Shown here in pieces: positions 8,102-17,141 of a stretch of DNA of 43,272 nucleotides. The notes under the pieces are model-generated. The model did no database searches. It was not told the origin of the DNA and saw only the letters and a program-made list of their open reading frames with translations. Position 1 is the first letter of the stretch. Each line of letters opens with the position of its first letter. The position numbers and the translations under genes were made by a program. The DNA is from Gemmatimonadales bacterium (GTDB taxonomy: Bacteria > Gemmatimonadota > Glassbacteria > GWA2-58-10). Location of the stretch: assembly GCA_024278175.1 (NCBI GenBank), contig JAJRTS010000098.1:1-43272 (forward strand), read 5' to 3'.

Positions 8102-10261
8102 ATGCTCAGCCGATTTTTTTCGCAGTTTTTTTTGCCGCTTGCCGTTGTCGCAACTACACTGCTGACGGCATTCTCCGCCTGCGCGCCCTCCGCCGCTGAC
8201 AAGGTGCTCGAAGATGGGCGGATCAGGATGGAGCTGACCGACGCCGGCGGAATGAAAGTGACGTTCAAGGGCGGCGACGGCCCCGTGCAACTCAGTACGG
8301 GCGCAAACCCGGCGTTCGCGCTGATAACGGTCGACGACGACACTGTTGAACTCCTGCCCGCATCGGTGGAAAGCTACCAGGCCCCGGCGGACGATGAATT
8401 CGGGCAGGGCAGGGGCCTGCGGGTGGAGCTGCGCAGGGCCGATGGCGGGCCGCTGCCGGACCTGAAAGTGCGGGCGGAAATCCGCCTTGTTGATAAAAAT
8501 CCCGGTGTGCTGATCTGCCGCACTGATATTCAGGGAGCGAACGCCGAGGCGCTGGCCGCTCTTGCCGGCGTAAGTTTCTACCGCATGGATCTGCGCGCCG
8601 ATCTGGCCGACCCGCAGGCCGCGCCCTTCGATTTTTACCTCTTCCAGGGGGCTGGTTACAACTGGGGCAAGTGGTTCACCAGGATCAAGGTTACCGAGGA
8701 CTACTCCGCCGCCAACTGGACTGTCCGGCATCTGCCGGAGCAGGAAGAAGGCGGCGGCTACCCGCTAAACTACCTCTGGAGCGCCAGGGCGGGACTGGCT
8801 ATCGCCCAGATCGACACCGTGCACCGGGTGCTGTCCCTGCCGGTACGCACGGCCGCCGACGGCGCGGTACGAATCTCCATCGAGCGTCCGGCCGAGTTCT
8901 TCCGCCCCGACCAGGACGGGCTCAGCCGCGGCGTACCGGTGATGATCGGTGCTTTCAGCGGTGATTTCTACGCCCCCGTGCGCACCTACGGCCGCTTGCT
9001 GCAACGGGGCCCGTTCAGGTTCCCGCAGGTGCCGGCGGACGCTTTCGAGCCGATCTGGTGCGGCTGGGGTTTCGGCCGAGATTTCGTCCCCCGGGACATT
9101 TACAAGACTTTGCCCGCCGTTAAAGAGCTGGGGATTCCCTGGGTGGTTATCGACGACGGGTACCAGCAGAGTATCGGCGCATGGCCGCTGATCAAGGAAA
9201 AATTCCCGCGTGGAGACGCCGACATGCGCGCGCTGGTGGACAGTATCCACGCGGCCGGGTTCAAGGCCAAGCTGTGGTGGGTGCCGATGAACGTGCAGAG
9301 CACCGACCCGCTGTTCAAGGAGCATCCCGACTGGGTTGTGCTGGACGAGCAAGGCCGCGAGAGACGCAACGACTGGTGGGATGTTTCCCAGCTCTGTCCC
9401 GCGCTGCCGGAGGTGATCGAGCAGCAGAGGGCGCTGGTGAGGCGGTTCCTGATCGACTGGGATTTCGACGGATTCAAGATGGATGGCGGCTGCCTGGGGA
9501 TGACCCCGCCGTGCTACAACCCGGCCCACAACCACAAGCACCCCGAGGAATCCTGCCGGGCGGTGGCCGAACTGTACAAGATGATCCGGCAGGAGGCCCA
9601 ACGGATCAAGCCCGGCGTGGTGCTGGAGATCTGCGAATGCGGCCTGCCCCACGATCCGTTCAAGATGCAATACTACAACCAGCAGGTCTCGGCGGATCCG
9701 GTTTCCAGCGATCAGGTCCGCGCCCGGATCAAAACCTACCGGGCGCTGCTGGGCGATAAAGCAGCGCTCTACGGCGACCACGTGGAACTGGCCACCGGCT
9801 CGTACTTGGGCGAGGGTGTGCAGATCAGGGAAGTCGGCAGCGATTTTGCCAGCACGCTGGCCCTGGGCGGGGTGATCGGCAGCAAGTTCACCGCCCTGGC
9901 AAAAGAACCGAACGAGGAAGAACGGCTCAAGTATGTGGCCATCGGCGACCACTGGCGTCGCTGGTTCGATCTTTACGGCAAGCTCAAACTCTACGAAGGC
10001 ACCTATCTGAATCTCTACGACATTGGCTGGGACCTGCCGGAGACCCACGTGGTGGCCAAGGGAGACACGCTCTATTACGGGGTATTCGCCCAGGGATTCA
10101 ACGGCGAGGTGGAGCTTCGTGGGCTACAGCAGGGCAAAAGCTACGTTTTAACCGATTATACCACCGGCGAGGAATTGGGCCGTCTGCAAGCCGGCGGCTC
10201 CCGCGAGTTCGAATGCAGCGTAGACGGCAAGCTGCTGATTTCTGCCACGCCGGTCGATTGA
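8102..10261 (+). CDS. glycoside hydrolase family 36-like alpha-galactosidase, exported
   Basis: The 719-residue product has a leader ending LLTAFSACAPS, which could be a degenerate lipobox. An N-terminal beta-sandwich (to about 320) precedes the clan GH-D barrel. Key motifs are WVVIDDGYQ, the nucleophile DGFKMDGG with Asp461, CECGLPHDPF, and the acid/base region VSSDQVRARIKTYRALLG with Asp537. A small C-terminal beta domain closes the protein. GH36 enzymes release alpha-galactose or transfer it between oligosaccharides; the exact specificity is not readable. AGGAG about 9 bases before the ATG supports the start. Its position next to the GH31 gene suggests joint use of a galactose-rich glycan. 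Confidence 0.88.
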   Translation: MLSRFFSQFFLPLAVVATTLLTAFSACAPSAADKVLEDGRIRMELTDAGGMKVTFKGGDGPVQLSTGANPAFALITVDDDTVELLPASVESYQAPADDEFGQGRGLRVELRRADGGPLPDLKVRAEIRLVDKNPGVLICRTDIQGANAEALAALAGVSFYRMDLRADLADPQAAPFDFYLFQGAGYNWGKWFTRIKVTEDYSAANWTVRHLPEQEEGGGYPLNYLWSARAGLAIAQIDTVHRVLSLPVRTAADGAVRISIERPAEFFRPDQDGLSRGVPVMIGAFSGDFYAPVRTYGRLLQRGPFRFPQVPADAFEPIWCGWGFGRDFVPRDIYKTLPAVKELGIPWVVIDDGYQQSIGAWPLIKEKFPRGDADMRALVDSIHAAGFKAKLWWVPMNVQSTDPLFKEHPDWVVLDEQGRERRNDWWDVSQLCPALPEVIEQQRALVRRFLIDWDFDGFKMDGGCLGMTPPCYNPAHNHKHPEESCRAVAELYKMIRQEAQRIKPGVVLEICECGLPHDPFKMQYYNQQVSADPVSSDQVRARIKTYRALLGDKAALYGDHVELATGSYLGEGVQIREVGSDFASTLALGGVIGSKFTALAKEPNEEERLKYVAIGDHWRRWFDLYGKLKLYEGTYLNLYDIGWDLPETHVVAKGDTLYYGVFAQGFNGEVELRGLQQGKSYVLTDYTTGEELGRLQAGGSREFECSVDGKLLISATPVD

Positions 10262-10312
10262 GAAAATCAGCTCGATAAAATCACGGCAATTTGATCGAAG
10301 GAGAATTCCAAC

Positions 10313-11134
10313 TTGAGTGAACGGATAGATTTCAGCGCTGAACTGCTGCGGGAGTTGCTGCCGGAGTTGCTGGTAATTGCCCGCCAGGCCGGCGCGGCAG
10401 CGGCAAGCCATCAGCCCACCGCCGGCGAGAGCGTGGAGAGAAAGGGCGACGGCTCGCCGGTCACCCTGGCCGATCGCGCCGCCCACGAGCTTATTATGCA
10501 GGGCCTGGCCGGGCTGGATCCGCTGTTGCCGGTGATCAGCGAGGAAGGCGACCTGGAGGGTGTGGAATCCGTCCGGTACACTCAGTTCTGGCTGGTTGAT
10601 CCGCTGGACGGGACCAGGGACTTTCTGGCCGGGCTGGATGAGTACACGGCCAATATCGCGCTGGTGGAGGATGGCGTTCCGATCATGGGCGTGGTGGTGG
10701 CTCCGGGCAGCTCGACGGCTTATTCCGGCGGCCGGGGACTGGGCGCGTACAAGCAGGCCGACGGCCTGGCGGCCACGAAGATTTGCTGCTCCACCGCCAG
10801 CGGGCGCATCCGGGCCGCGGTCAGCCGCTCCCACAGCTCCAGCTCCACCGAAGATTACCTGGCCCGCCTGGGCGCCGCCGAGACTATTCGCAGCGGCAGC
10901 TCGATCAAGATCTGCCTGGTGGCCGAGGGGGCCGCGGACGTCTATCCGCGCCTCGGCCCCACCAGCCTGTGGGATACCGCCGCCGGGGTAGCCGTGGCCC
11001 GCGAGGCGGGCTGCCAGGTGACCGATCTGCGGGGGAGACAACTGGGGTTCGACCCGGCCGGTGGAATTCTTCAGCAGGGGTTTATCGTTGCCCCGCCGTG
11101 GCTGCTGGAGCGGGCGCTGGGTGCGCTGGAGTAA
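10313..11134 (+). CDS. inositol monophosphatase family phosphatase, CysQ-like
   Basis: The gene starts at TTG 10313, supported by GAAGGAG 9 bases upstream. The 273-residue product has the magnesium-dependent phosphatase motifs: VISEEGD near 75-80, FWLVDPLDGTRDF with the DPLDGT core at 96-101, and SLWDTAAGVAVAREAG near residue 220. The wording of the first two motifs and the overall length are closest to CysQ, the 3'(2'),5'-bisphosphate nucleotidase that clears PAP from sulfate metabolism. An IMPase or fructose bisphosphatase activity cannot be excluded. It is cytoplasmic, with no leader. The 50-base gap after the GH36 gene allows cotranscription. Confidence 0.83.
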   Translation: MSERIDFSAELLRELLPELLVIARQAGAAAASHQPTAGESVERKGDGSPVTLADRAAHELIMQGLAGLDPLLPVISEEGDLEGVESVRYTQFWLVDPLDGTRDFLAGLDEYTANIALVEDGVPIMGVVVAPGSSTAYSGGRGLGAYKQADGLAATKICCSTASGRIRAAVSRSHSSSSTEDYLARLGAAETIRSGSSIKICLVAEGAADVYPRLGPTSLWDTAAGVAVAREAGCQVTDLRGRQLGFDPAGGILQQGFIVAPPWLLERALGALE

Positions 11135-11304
11135 TGCAGGGCAATTAAAATAGGATACTGCCGTTGATTCTGTTTAAGATTGCCCAAAAGGTTTAAATAT
11201 AACACTGAAACGGCAAAATATTTTTGTGCGGATCACGGAATTAACCGGAAGTGGCGGTCTCGCTTATATCCGTAGCGAATCGCATTCTCTCCAAGGAGAT
11301 AGCC

Positions 11305-13874
11305 ATGTCGCAGGACGAATGGTCGCAACTGCTCCAGACTGACATGGACAAGCTGTTCACCGACCGCGAGCAGGACAAACGCGAGCAGATTACGCTCAAG
11401 AATGGTGAGCGCCGCAACGTTACGGTCCTCTTTCTCGACATCAAGGGTTTCACCGCCATGAGCGAAAAACTGGACCCCGAGGAAGTCGCCCAGATTATCG
11501 ACAACGTGTTCAAGGTGCTCACCTCGGAGATACTGCGCTACGGCGGGATAGTGGACAAGTATATCGGCGATTGCATCATGGCCCTGTTCGGCGCCAAAAA
11601 GCCAGCGAGGACGACGCCGAGCGCGCAATCCGCGCCGCGCTGGGTATGCTGGGCAAGATGGAGCATGTCAACGCGATCATGAAGGGCAAGGGGATCACCC
11701 TGGGCTGCCGGATCGGGATTAATTCCGGGCTGGTGGTGGCCGGCGAGCTGGGCGACAGGGGCGAGAAGGACTTCACGGTGATGGGCGACACGGTCAACAC
11801 GGCCAGCCGCCTGGAGAGCGCCGCCGAGGTCAACACGCTGATGATCAGCACAAACACCCGCGAGCAGGCCGGAGATATTTTTGACTACGAGAAGCTGGAG
11901 CCGATCTCGGTCAAGGGCAAGAGCAAACCCCTGCAGGTCTACCGGGTCCGCGGTGTGCTCAAGGAGCGGGTGGAGCGCTGGGAGCGCGACACGCTGGCCA
12001 AGAGCAAAGCCTATGTGGGCCGGGAGAGCGAGTGGGATGCCCTGGGCGCTTTCATGGAGGATTATTTCTGTGAAGACGGTCCTGAGCGGATAAAAGTGGC
12101 CGGCCTTCGCGCCGACGGCGGCATGGGTAAGAGCAGGATGACCCACGAGTTCCTCTCCCGCGGCCCCTGCCCCCGCGGGCTGATCCTCAAGGGCAAGACA
12201 ATCTCTTACGCCGATGCGCCTTACTGGGTGTTTATCAGTGTGTTCAAGAACCTGATGGGCGCCAGCGAAGGCGACTCCGTGGAAACGGTCCGCCGCAAAT
12301 GGAGCGCGGCCTACGAACGATTGAGGAGCCTGCCTCTGCTTGACGAGGAAAAGCGGCAAAAAATCCTGGCCGGCCTGGAACAGCACGAGGACTACCTGGC
12401 GTATCTTCTTGGCGTTCCCCATGATCCCGAGACGATAAAAAAGAAAAAACCCGATGAGCTCAAGGAACTGATTTTCACCACCTTCCGCCTGTTCATCGAG
12501 GCCGCCTCGGCGCTCGAGGGCGAGGGCGAGGTGATGTACCTGGTGCTCGATGACCTGCACTGGATCGACGAACTGAGCCGGGAACTGATCGACTACCTGC
12601 TCGGCAACCTTCAGCCCGTGCGTCCCACCCTGTTTGTCGCCATGTACCGTCCCGACTTTAAGCCGTCGGAAAACTGGGTCGAGGGAGAAAATTTCTACCA
12701 GCTTATTATCGATCCCCTCTCACACCAGGAGTCTGCCGGCATGGTGCAGGGGATGTTGCGTGGCCTGATCCTGGGCGAGCGCCTAGCCAAATTGATCTAC
12801 GAAAAAAGCGGCGGCAACCCGTTCTATCTCGAGGAAATCACGTTCTCGCTGATCGATCGCGAGGTGCTGATCCAGGAGGAAGTACAGGAGGGCAACCCGG
12901 TCTGGGTGGTCAACCCGGAGCAGGAAGATGTGGAGTTGCCGGACTCGATCCACGGGATGGTCCAGACCAGGATCGACAAACTGGGCGAGCAGGCGCGCAA
13001 GCTGCTGCTCGAGGCCAGCGTGCTGGGCGTGGAGTTTGGCACGAGCCTGCTGGCCGATGTTCACGAGCGCGCCGGCGGAGAGCGCGCTCAGGTGGAAGAG
13101 CTGCTGGAGCAGTTGGCGGCCGCCCGGATGGTAATCTCCACCGGCGGCGGGGAGAGCGACGGGTTTTACGTGTTCGCCAACATGCTGATCAGCGAGGTTT
13201 GCTACAACACCCTGCTCAACTACAACAAAAAAATCCTTCACGGCCTGCTGGGTGAGTGTATCGAGGACATTTACGGCGATGGCGAAGTGCCGCGGGACGA
13301 GCACTACCGTCTGGCCCATCATTTTGAGAAGGGCGAGAAGGCGGACAAGGCCGTGTTCTACCTGGAGTCCGCCGCCGACCAGTGCGCCCGCCAGTTCTCA
13401 AGCCGCGCGGCCGTGGAGCTTTACGGCAGGCTGCTCGAGATGCTGGAGCAGGCCGAAATGGCGGAAAATGAGAAAAAAGACTGCCGCCTTCGCAACATAT
13501 TCAAGCTGGCCCAGGTAGAATATCTGGCCGGCATGCTGGACGAGGCGTTCGGACATTTCAGCCAGTGCGGAAAACTGGCCGGACAGGCCGGAGACTTCAG
13601 TATGCTGTGCAACGTGCTCACCAGCGCCGGGGAGATTGAGCGGATCAGGGAGAATGCGGACAAGGCGATGAAGTTTTTCCGCAAGAGCCTGGAGCTGGCG
13701 GAAAAGCTCAAGCTGGACGAGCAGGCGGCGGACAACCTGGTCAATATCGGGATCGTGATGGAGGAGGGCGGAGACTACCAGGGCGCGATGGAGTATTTCC
13801 AGCAGGCGCTTGCCCGGGCTGTTACGGACGAGCAGCGGCAAAATATTTCACACTACATTTTCCAGCGGGCCTGA
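11305..13874 (+). pseudogene. class III nucleotidyl cyclase-ATPase-TPR protein, frame broken near 11600
   Basis: Translation starts at ATG 11305 behind AAGGAGA. Residues 40-97 are the first half of a class III cyclase domain, with metal aspartates in FLDIKGF (Asp45) and YIGDCIMALFG (Asp89). The frame then leaves the family sequence, and the match resumes in the -1 frame at 11604 (SEDDAERAIRAAL). Downstream are FTVMGDTVNTASRLE, a STAND-like ATPase with Walker A GGMGKSR and Walker B YLVLDDLHWID, and C-terminal TPR-like helices. Slipping back one base at AAAAAG (11596-11601) would give continuous sequence of normal loop length. It may be a true lesion, a missing base in the assembly or recoding. 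Intact, it would be a signalling protein of about 850 residues. Confidence 0.8.
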
Positions 13875-13900
13875 GGCCCGGCCAGCAAACATAAACAGGA

Positions 13901-13922
13901 CTTTCCCGGACCGCCGGGAAAG
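13901..13922. terminator. GC-rich hairpin between two genes, possible weak terminator
   Basis: A perfect 9-bp stem, CTTTCCCGG at 13901-13909 with CCGGGAAAG at 13914-13922, encloses a 4-base loop. It lies 26 bases past the cyclase-ATPase stop and 20 bases before the next start codon. No run of T follows, so it may attenuate transcription, protect the upstream message or mask the next ribosome site rather than terminate cleanly. Confidence 0.4.
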
Positions 13923-13942
13923 CCGGAAAACCGCCTGAGTCT

Positions 13943-15907
13943 ATGAAAGTAACCCAATACCGTAAGCTTACCCTCTATGGCCCCCATCCGCTGGAGCGAA
14001 ACAGCAGTGGGGAGCTCGAATACCACATGGGCGATGTGTTCCCGGCGCTGGGCAGCATGATTATCGGCCGGGGGCTGCATATTACCCTGGCGATGGACTT
14101 TATCGAGCAATACCAGCGCCACAGCGGCAAAGAACTCGACGAGTGCGCTCAGCAGGAGATATTCGCCGACCTGGTGGCGCTGGTCTCGCGCGGCGAGCAT
14201 GTGATGGTCCGCTCGATCCCCGACGATATGGAGCGTTGCTTCCGCGCGGCCGAGCTGTTGCGCGAGGTGGTGCCCTCGGAGATGATCCGCTTCACCGGCC
14301 GCCGCGACCCCAAAGTCCGCGAGGCGTTCAAGCTGCGGGGCGAAAGCTGGAAAATGTCTCCGCGCTATTTTACCGTCGAGGAGATAATCGAGCAGATCAG
14401 GCTCTCGATGGTCAGGGTGGGTACGGCCAACCGCTACTACTACAAGATCGAGAGCGGGGGCCGGCTGATCACGCCGCAAAAGTTCGCCGGGATCAGGGAC
14501 GTGATCGGTGACCGGGAGCAGTTCAGGGAGCGGGTCTGCGAGGTGGTGGACCTTTACATTCGCCGCAACGGCAACTACGTACGCGAGCTGGACTTTTTCG
14601 CCGCCGACGAAAATATCCTTGATTTCCCGCTGTTCGAGGCCCTGGCCGGTTACCTTCAGCGCTGCCGTAAATGGGGAGACCGTCAACGCGCGCACGCCAG
14701 GCGGCTGTTTGATGCGGCAAACGAAAATTTCCGCGCCGCCGTGCCGCCGGAACTTCATTACGATGATCCCGGCAATCCCGCCTGGCGTAACGAGATGTAC
14801 GCCGAGTTGAGCGAAATCCCGCCCACCGAAGAGTCGATACTGGGGATCAGCGAAGAGTTCAACATGAACATCCGCTGGCTGCCGGGATGCAGCATTGTCG
14901 ATGGCGTGGTAACCAAGGATGAGCATATCGAGGACGCGGTCAGCCAGTTGATCGATGATTTTATTCGCTGCTACGGCCCCCTGGAGTATCTCAACCTCGG
15001 CCGCCTGATGCGCAGCCAGAGCAACAAGCGGGCGGCGGGAAGTTACCGCGAGGTGTTTATCGCCGTGCTCAGGCAACGGGGGGAGCCGGACGAACAGATC
15101 AGGATCCTGCGCAAGGTGTTCCGCGGTGTGCTCTATTTCCTGAACCGGGGCCACGAGCTGAAAAGCGCCAAGAAACTGGCCGCCGGCTACCTGGAGTACA
15201 CGTTCGACAGACGCGAGATACTGAGCCTGCTGGGGGCCGATACGCCGGTGGTCTCGTATCTCAGCCGCGATGAAGATCTGCCGGGGATCGGCGCCGTGCC
15301 GGTGATCTATTTCAACCGGCCCTATATCCAGGGACTGGCCACCGACAAGATCTCGTACAACTATTACAGCCACGAGGGATTTGTCAACGCCCAGGCGGCC
15401 CTGATGGGCAACGAGGCGGCGCTCAATATTTTTATCGGCCGTTGCGAGTCGGACAGCGGGGTCGTGTTTTTCGGCGATGGCGACGAGTTGCTGCAGTTCA
15501 AGGACGGCGACCCGATGACGCCGACAAGTATCGTACTGGCCGACTTTACGGGCACGTTCGCCGATGTTGTCAGTCCGCTGGAGATTTTCATCCCTCAGTA
15601 CTCGGATTACCTGATCAACATGCTGGGCAGGGTCAAAGTGCCCGGCTGGGGGAAAAAAGAGCGCCTGGCCCTGGCAGAGGTGTTCATCCACGCCATGCAG
15701 AAGCGCTTTTATCTGCTGAAAGAGCAGCTGGCCCGGGGCGCCCGGCTTCGGGGCAGGCTGGACGCACTGGCAAACTCACGCAACCCGGAGTTCAATCCCG
15801 TGCGGATGAAATGGGAGCGCTGCCGCGACAGGTTCCTGCAGGAGGATATCGAGCAGTTCATCCGCAAGATACGCCAGGAGCTTCGCGGCAGGTTGAAGCG
15901 GGCCTGA
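13943..15907 (+). CDS. 654-residue protein of unknown family
   Basis: A long intact frame with codon use like its neighbours, so it is surely a gene, but I do not recognise a family. It begins MKVTQYRKLTLYGPHPLERN, has no signal peptide or membrane helix, and looks soluble and mixed alpha/beta. The middle contains many acidic helices. The C-terminal third has FFGDGDELLQFKDGD and VSPLEIFIPQYSDYL, and the end is basic and helical (KIRQELRGRLKRA). No clear nucleotide-binding motif is visible. It follows the cyclase-ATPase gene by 69 bases in the same direction, so a role in the same signalling pathway is possible but unproven. Confidence 0.75.
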   Translation: MKVTQYRKLTLYGPHPLERNSSGELEYHMGDVFPALGSMIIGRGLHITLAMDFIEQYQRHSGKELDECAQQEIFADLVALVSRGEHVMVRSIPDDMERCFRAAELLREVVPSEMIRFTGRRDPKVREAFKLRGESWKMSPRYFTVEEIIEQIRLSMVRVGTANRYYYKIESGGRLITPQKFAGIRDVIGDREQFRERVCEVVDLYIRRNGNYVRELDFFAADENILDFPLFEALAGYLQRCRKWGDRQRAHARRLFDAANENFRAAVPPELHYDDPGNPAWRNEMYAELSEIPPTEESILGISEEFNMNIRWLPGCSIVDGVVTKDEHIEDAVSQLIDDFIRCYGPLEYLNLGRLMRSQSNKRAAGSYREVFIAVLRQRGEPDEQIRILRKVFRGVLYFLNRGHELKSAKKLAAGYLEYTFDRREILSLLGADTPVVSYLSRDEDLPGIGAVPVIYFNRPYIQGLATDKISYNYYSHEGFVNAQAALMGNEAALNIFIGRCESDSGVVFFGDGDELLQFKDGDPMTPTSIVLADFTGTFADVVSPLEIFIPQYSDYLINMLGRVKVPGWGKKERLALAEVFIHAMQKRFYLLKEQLARGARLRGRLDALANSRNPEFNPVRMKWERCRDRFLQEDIEQFIRKIRQELRGRLKRA

Positions 15908-16070
15908 CTCCGGTTTTCGCTCGTTCCGCCGCGGCTGCAATCAGGCGAAACATAAGTTTGAGGATGTGTTTCAGCAGTAGGACAGGCTCAACGCTGACCT
16001 AAACTAAATTGGTGTTCAAAATACGAAATGGCAGGGTGCGGCCGAACGTTAAAGCGGTTTTGGACAACTA

Positions 16071-16099
16071 TTGACAAAGAGGACTGAACGTTTCATAAT
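16071..16099 (+). promoter_or_regulatory. near-consensus sigma-70 promoter
   Basis: TTGACA at 16071-16076 and CATAAT at 16094-16099 are separated by exactly 17 bases. They lie inside the 327-base gap 15908-16234, which holds no other gene I can support. Transcription would start near 16106 and give a leader of about 130 bases before the lipoprotein gene at 16235. Confidence 0.65.
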
Positions 16100-16234
16100 T
16101 CCGGCTTATTATTGAGGATAGAAAGTTGATGGACTAACTAACCGGCAGTCTGTTTTCGTGAATACATAGTTCCTTGAATCGCTCTCGGCAGTGAGATTCT
16201 TGCAGCTTACTGTTTTAACCGCACGGAGGTTCTC

Positions 16235-17050
16235 TTGAAAAAGACCGGGTTGCTCGCAGTGTTCGCCACATTGATTTGCATGGGAATCTTAATCGGTTCA
16301 GCCTGTACCAAGCCGGCAAAGAAAGCGGAAGAAGCAGCGGCGGAAAAACCAGCCGTGGACAACAGCGCCAATATCATTTTTCTGCACCACAGCACCGGCA
16401 ACAATGTCTGGCAAGGCGGAGTGGCCAAGTGGTTCGCCGACTTCAACGCCGGCAATGGCACCAGCTACGAGATTACCGAGCGGACATTCCCCAGCGGCGA
16501 TCCCTACGCCTGGAAGAACTATCCTTTCGATTACTGGAACATCTGGGTGAAAAACGCCGGGCCCGAACCTTACATGGAAGAGCCCACCCTGGAGATACTC
16601 ACCAAAGATTACAACGTGATCGTCTTCAAGCACTGCTACCCGGTGTCCAATATCCTGGAAGACACCGGCAACCCGGATATCGCCTCGGAAGAGAAGCGGG
16701 CCGAGAACTACAAGCTGCAGTACGCAGCTCTCAAAGAGAAGCTGCACCAGTATCCCGACGTGAAGTTCATCGTCTGGACCGGAGCCGCTCAGGTGGAGAA
16801 AAAGACCAACCCGGAGAACGGTGCGCGCGCCAGAGAGTTTTTCACCTGGGTGAAAAACGACTGGGATCAGCCGGGCGACAATATTTACATCTGGGACCTT
16901 TTCGAGCTGGAAACCGAAGGTGGGCTGTACCTGAAAAACGAACACGCGGCGGCCGATAACAACTCGCATCCCAACGAAGTGTTCTGTCAGGAAGTCGCAC
17001 CCAAATTCGCCCAGCGGATTGTCGATGTGATCCAGGGCAAGGTACGCTGA
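16235..17050 (+). CDS. SGNH-hydrolase-like lipoprotein
   Basis: The start is TTG 16235, with ACGGAGGT just upstream. The leader MKKTGLLAVFATLICMGILI ends in IGSAC, giving a probable lipid-anchored Cys near residue 24, followed by a lysine/alanine/glutamate linker. The mature domain opens with NIIFLHHSTGNNVW, which resembles block I of SGNH-type hydrolases. It ends with NNSHPNEVFCQEVA, which resembles the catalytic Asp/Asn-x-x-His block. The 271-residue length fits one such domain. Esterase or deacetylase action on an envelope or extracellular glycan is possible. The canonical GDS motif is absent, so the enzyme class is tentative. It has its own promoter and a strong terminator. Confidence 0.6.
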   Translation: MKKTGLLAVFATLICMGILIGSACTKPAKKAEEAAAEKPAVDNSANIIFLHHSTGNNVWQGGVAKWFADFNAGNGTSYEITERTFPSGDPYAWKNYPFDYWNIWVKNAGPEPYMEEPTLEILTKDYNVIVFKHCYPVSNILEDTGNPDIASEEKRAENYKLQYAALKEKLHQYPDVKFIVWTGAAQVEKKTNPENGARAREFFTWVKNDWDQPGDNIYIWDLFELETEGGLYLKNEHAAADNNSHPNEVFCQEVAPKFAQRIVDVIQGKVR

Positions 17051-17071
17051 CCGGCCTGGAATTATAGCTGG

Positions 17072-17111
17072 TACAAAAGGGGACAGCCTGCACAGGCTGT
17101 CCCCTTTTGTA
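17072..17111. terminator. bidirectional rho-independent terminator
   Basis: A perfect 19-bp inverted repeat (17072-17090 and 17093-17111) with a two-base centre sits between two converging genes, the lipoprotein on plus and prfA on minus. The GC-rich core GGGGACAGCCTG is flanked by AAAA on the left and TTTT on the right, so the transcript of either strand gets a U-tract. It lies 21 bases past the lipoprotein stop and 30 bases past the prfA stop. Confidence 0.9.
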
Positions 17112-17141
17112 TATTATTTGCAAAACACCCCGCCAGGTGGC

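Noticed and set aside
8765-10048. Minus-strand frame of 427 codons
   Set aside because: Antisense to the GH36 gene; histidine- and glutamine-rich translation typical of shadows.
13853-15691. Minus-strand frame of 612 codons
   Set aside because: Antisense of the 654-residue protein. The plus frame has the better start, no overlap problem and codon use like its neighbours. This is the least certain of the shadow rejections because the plus protein has no known family.
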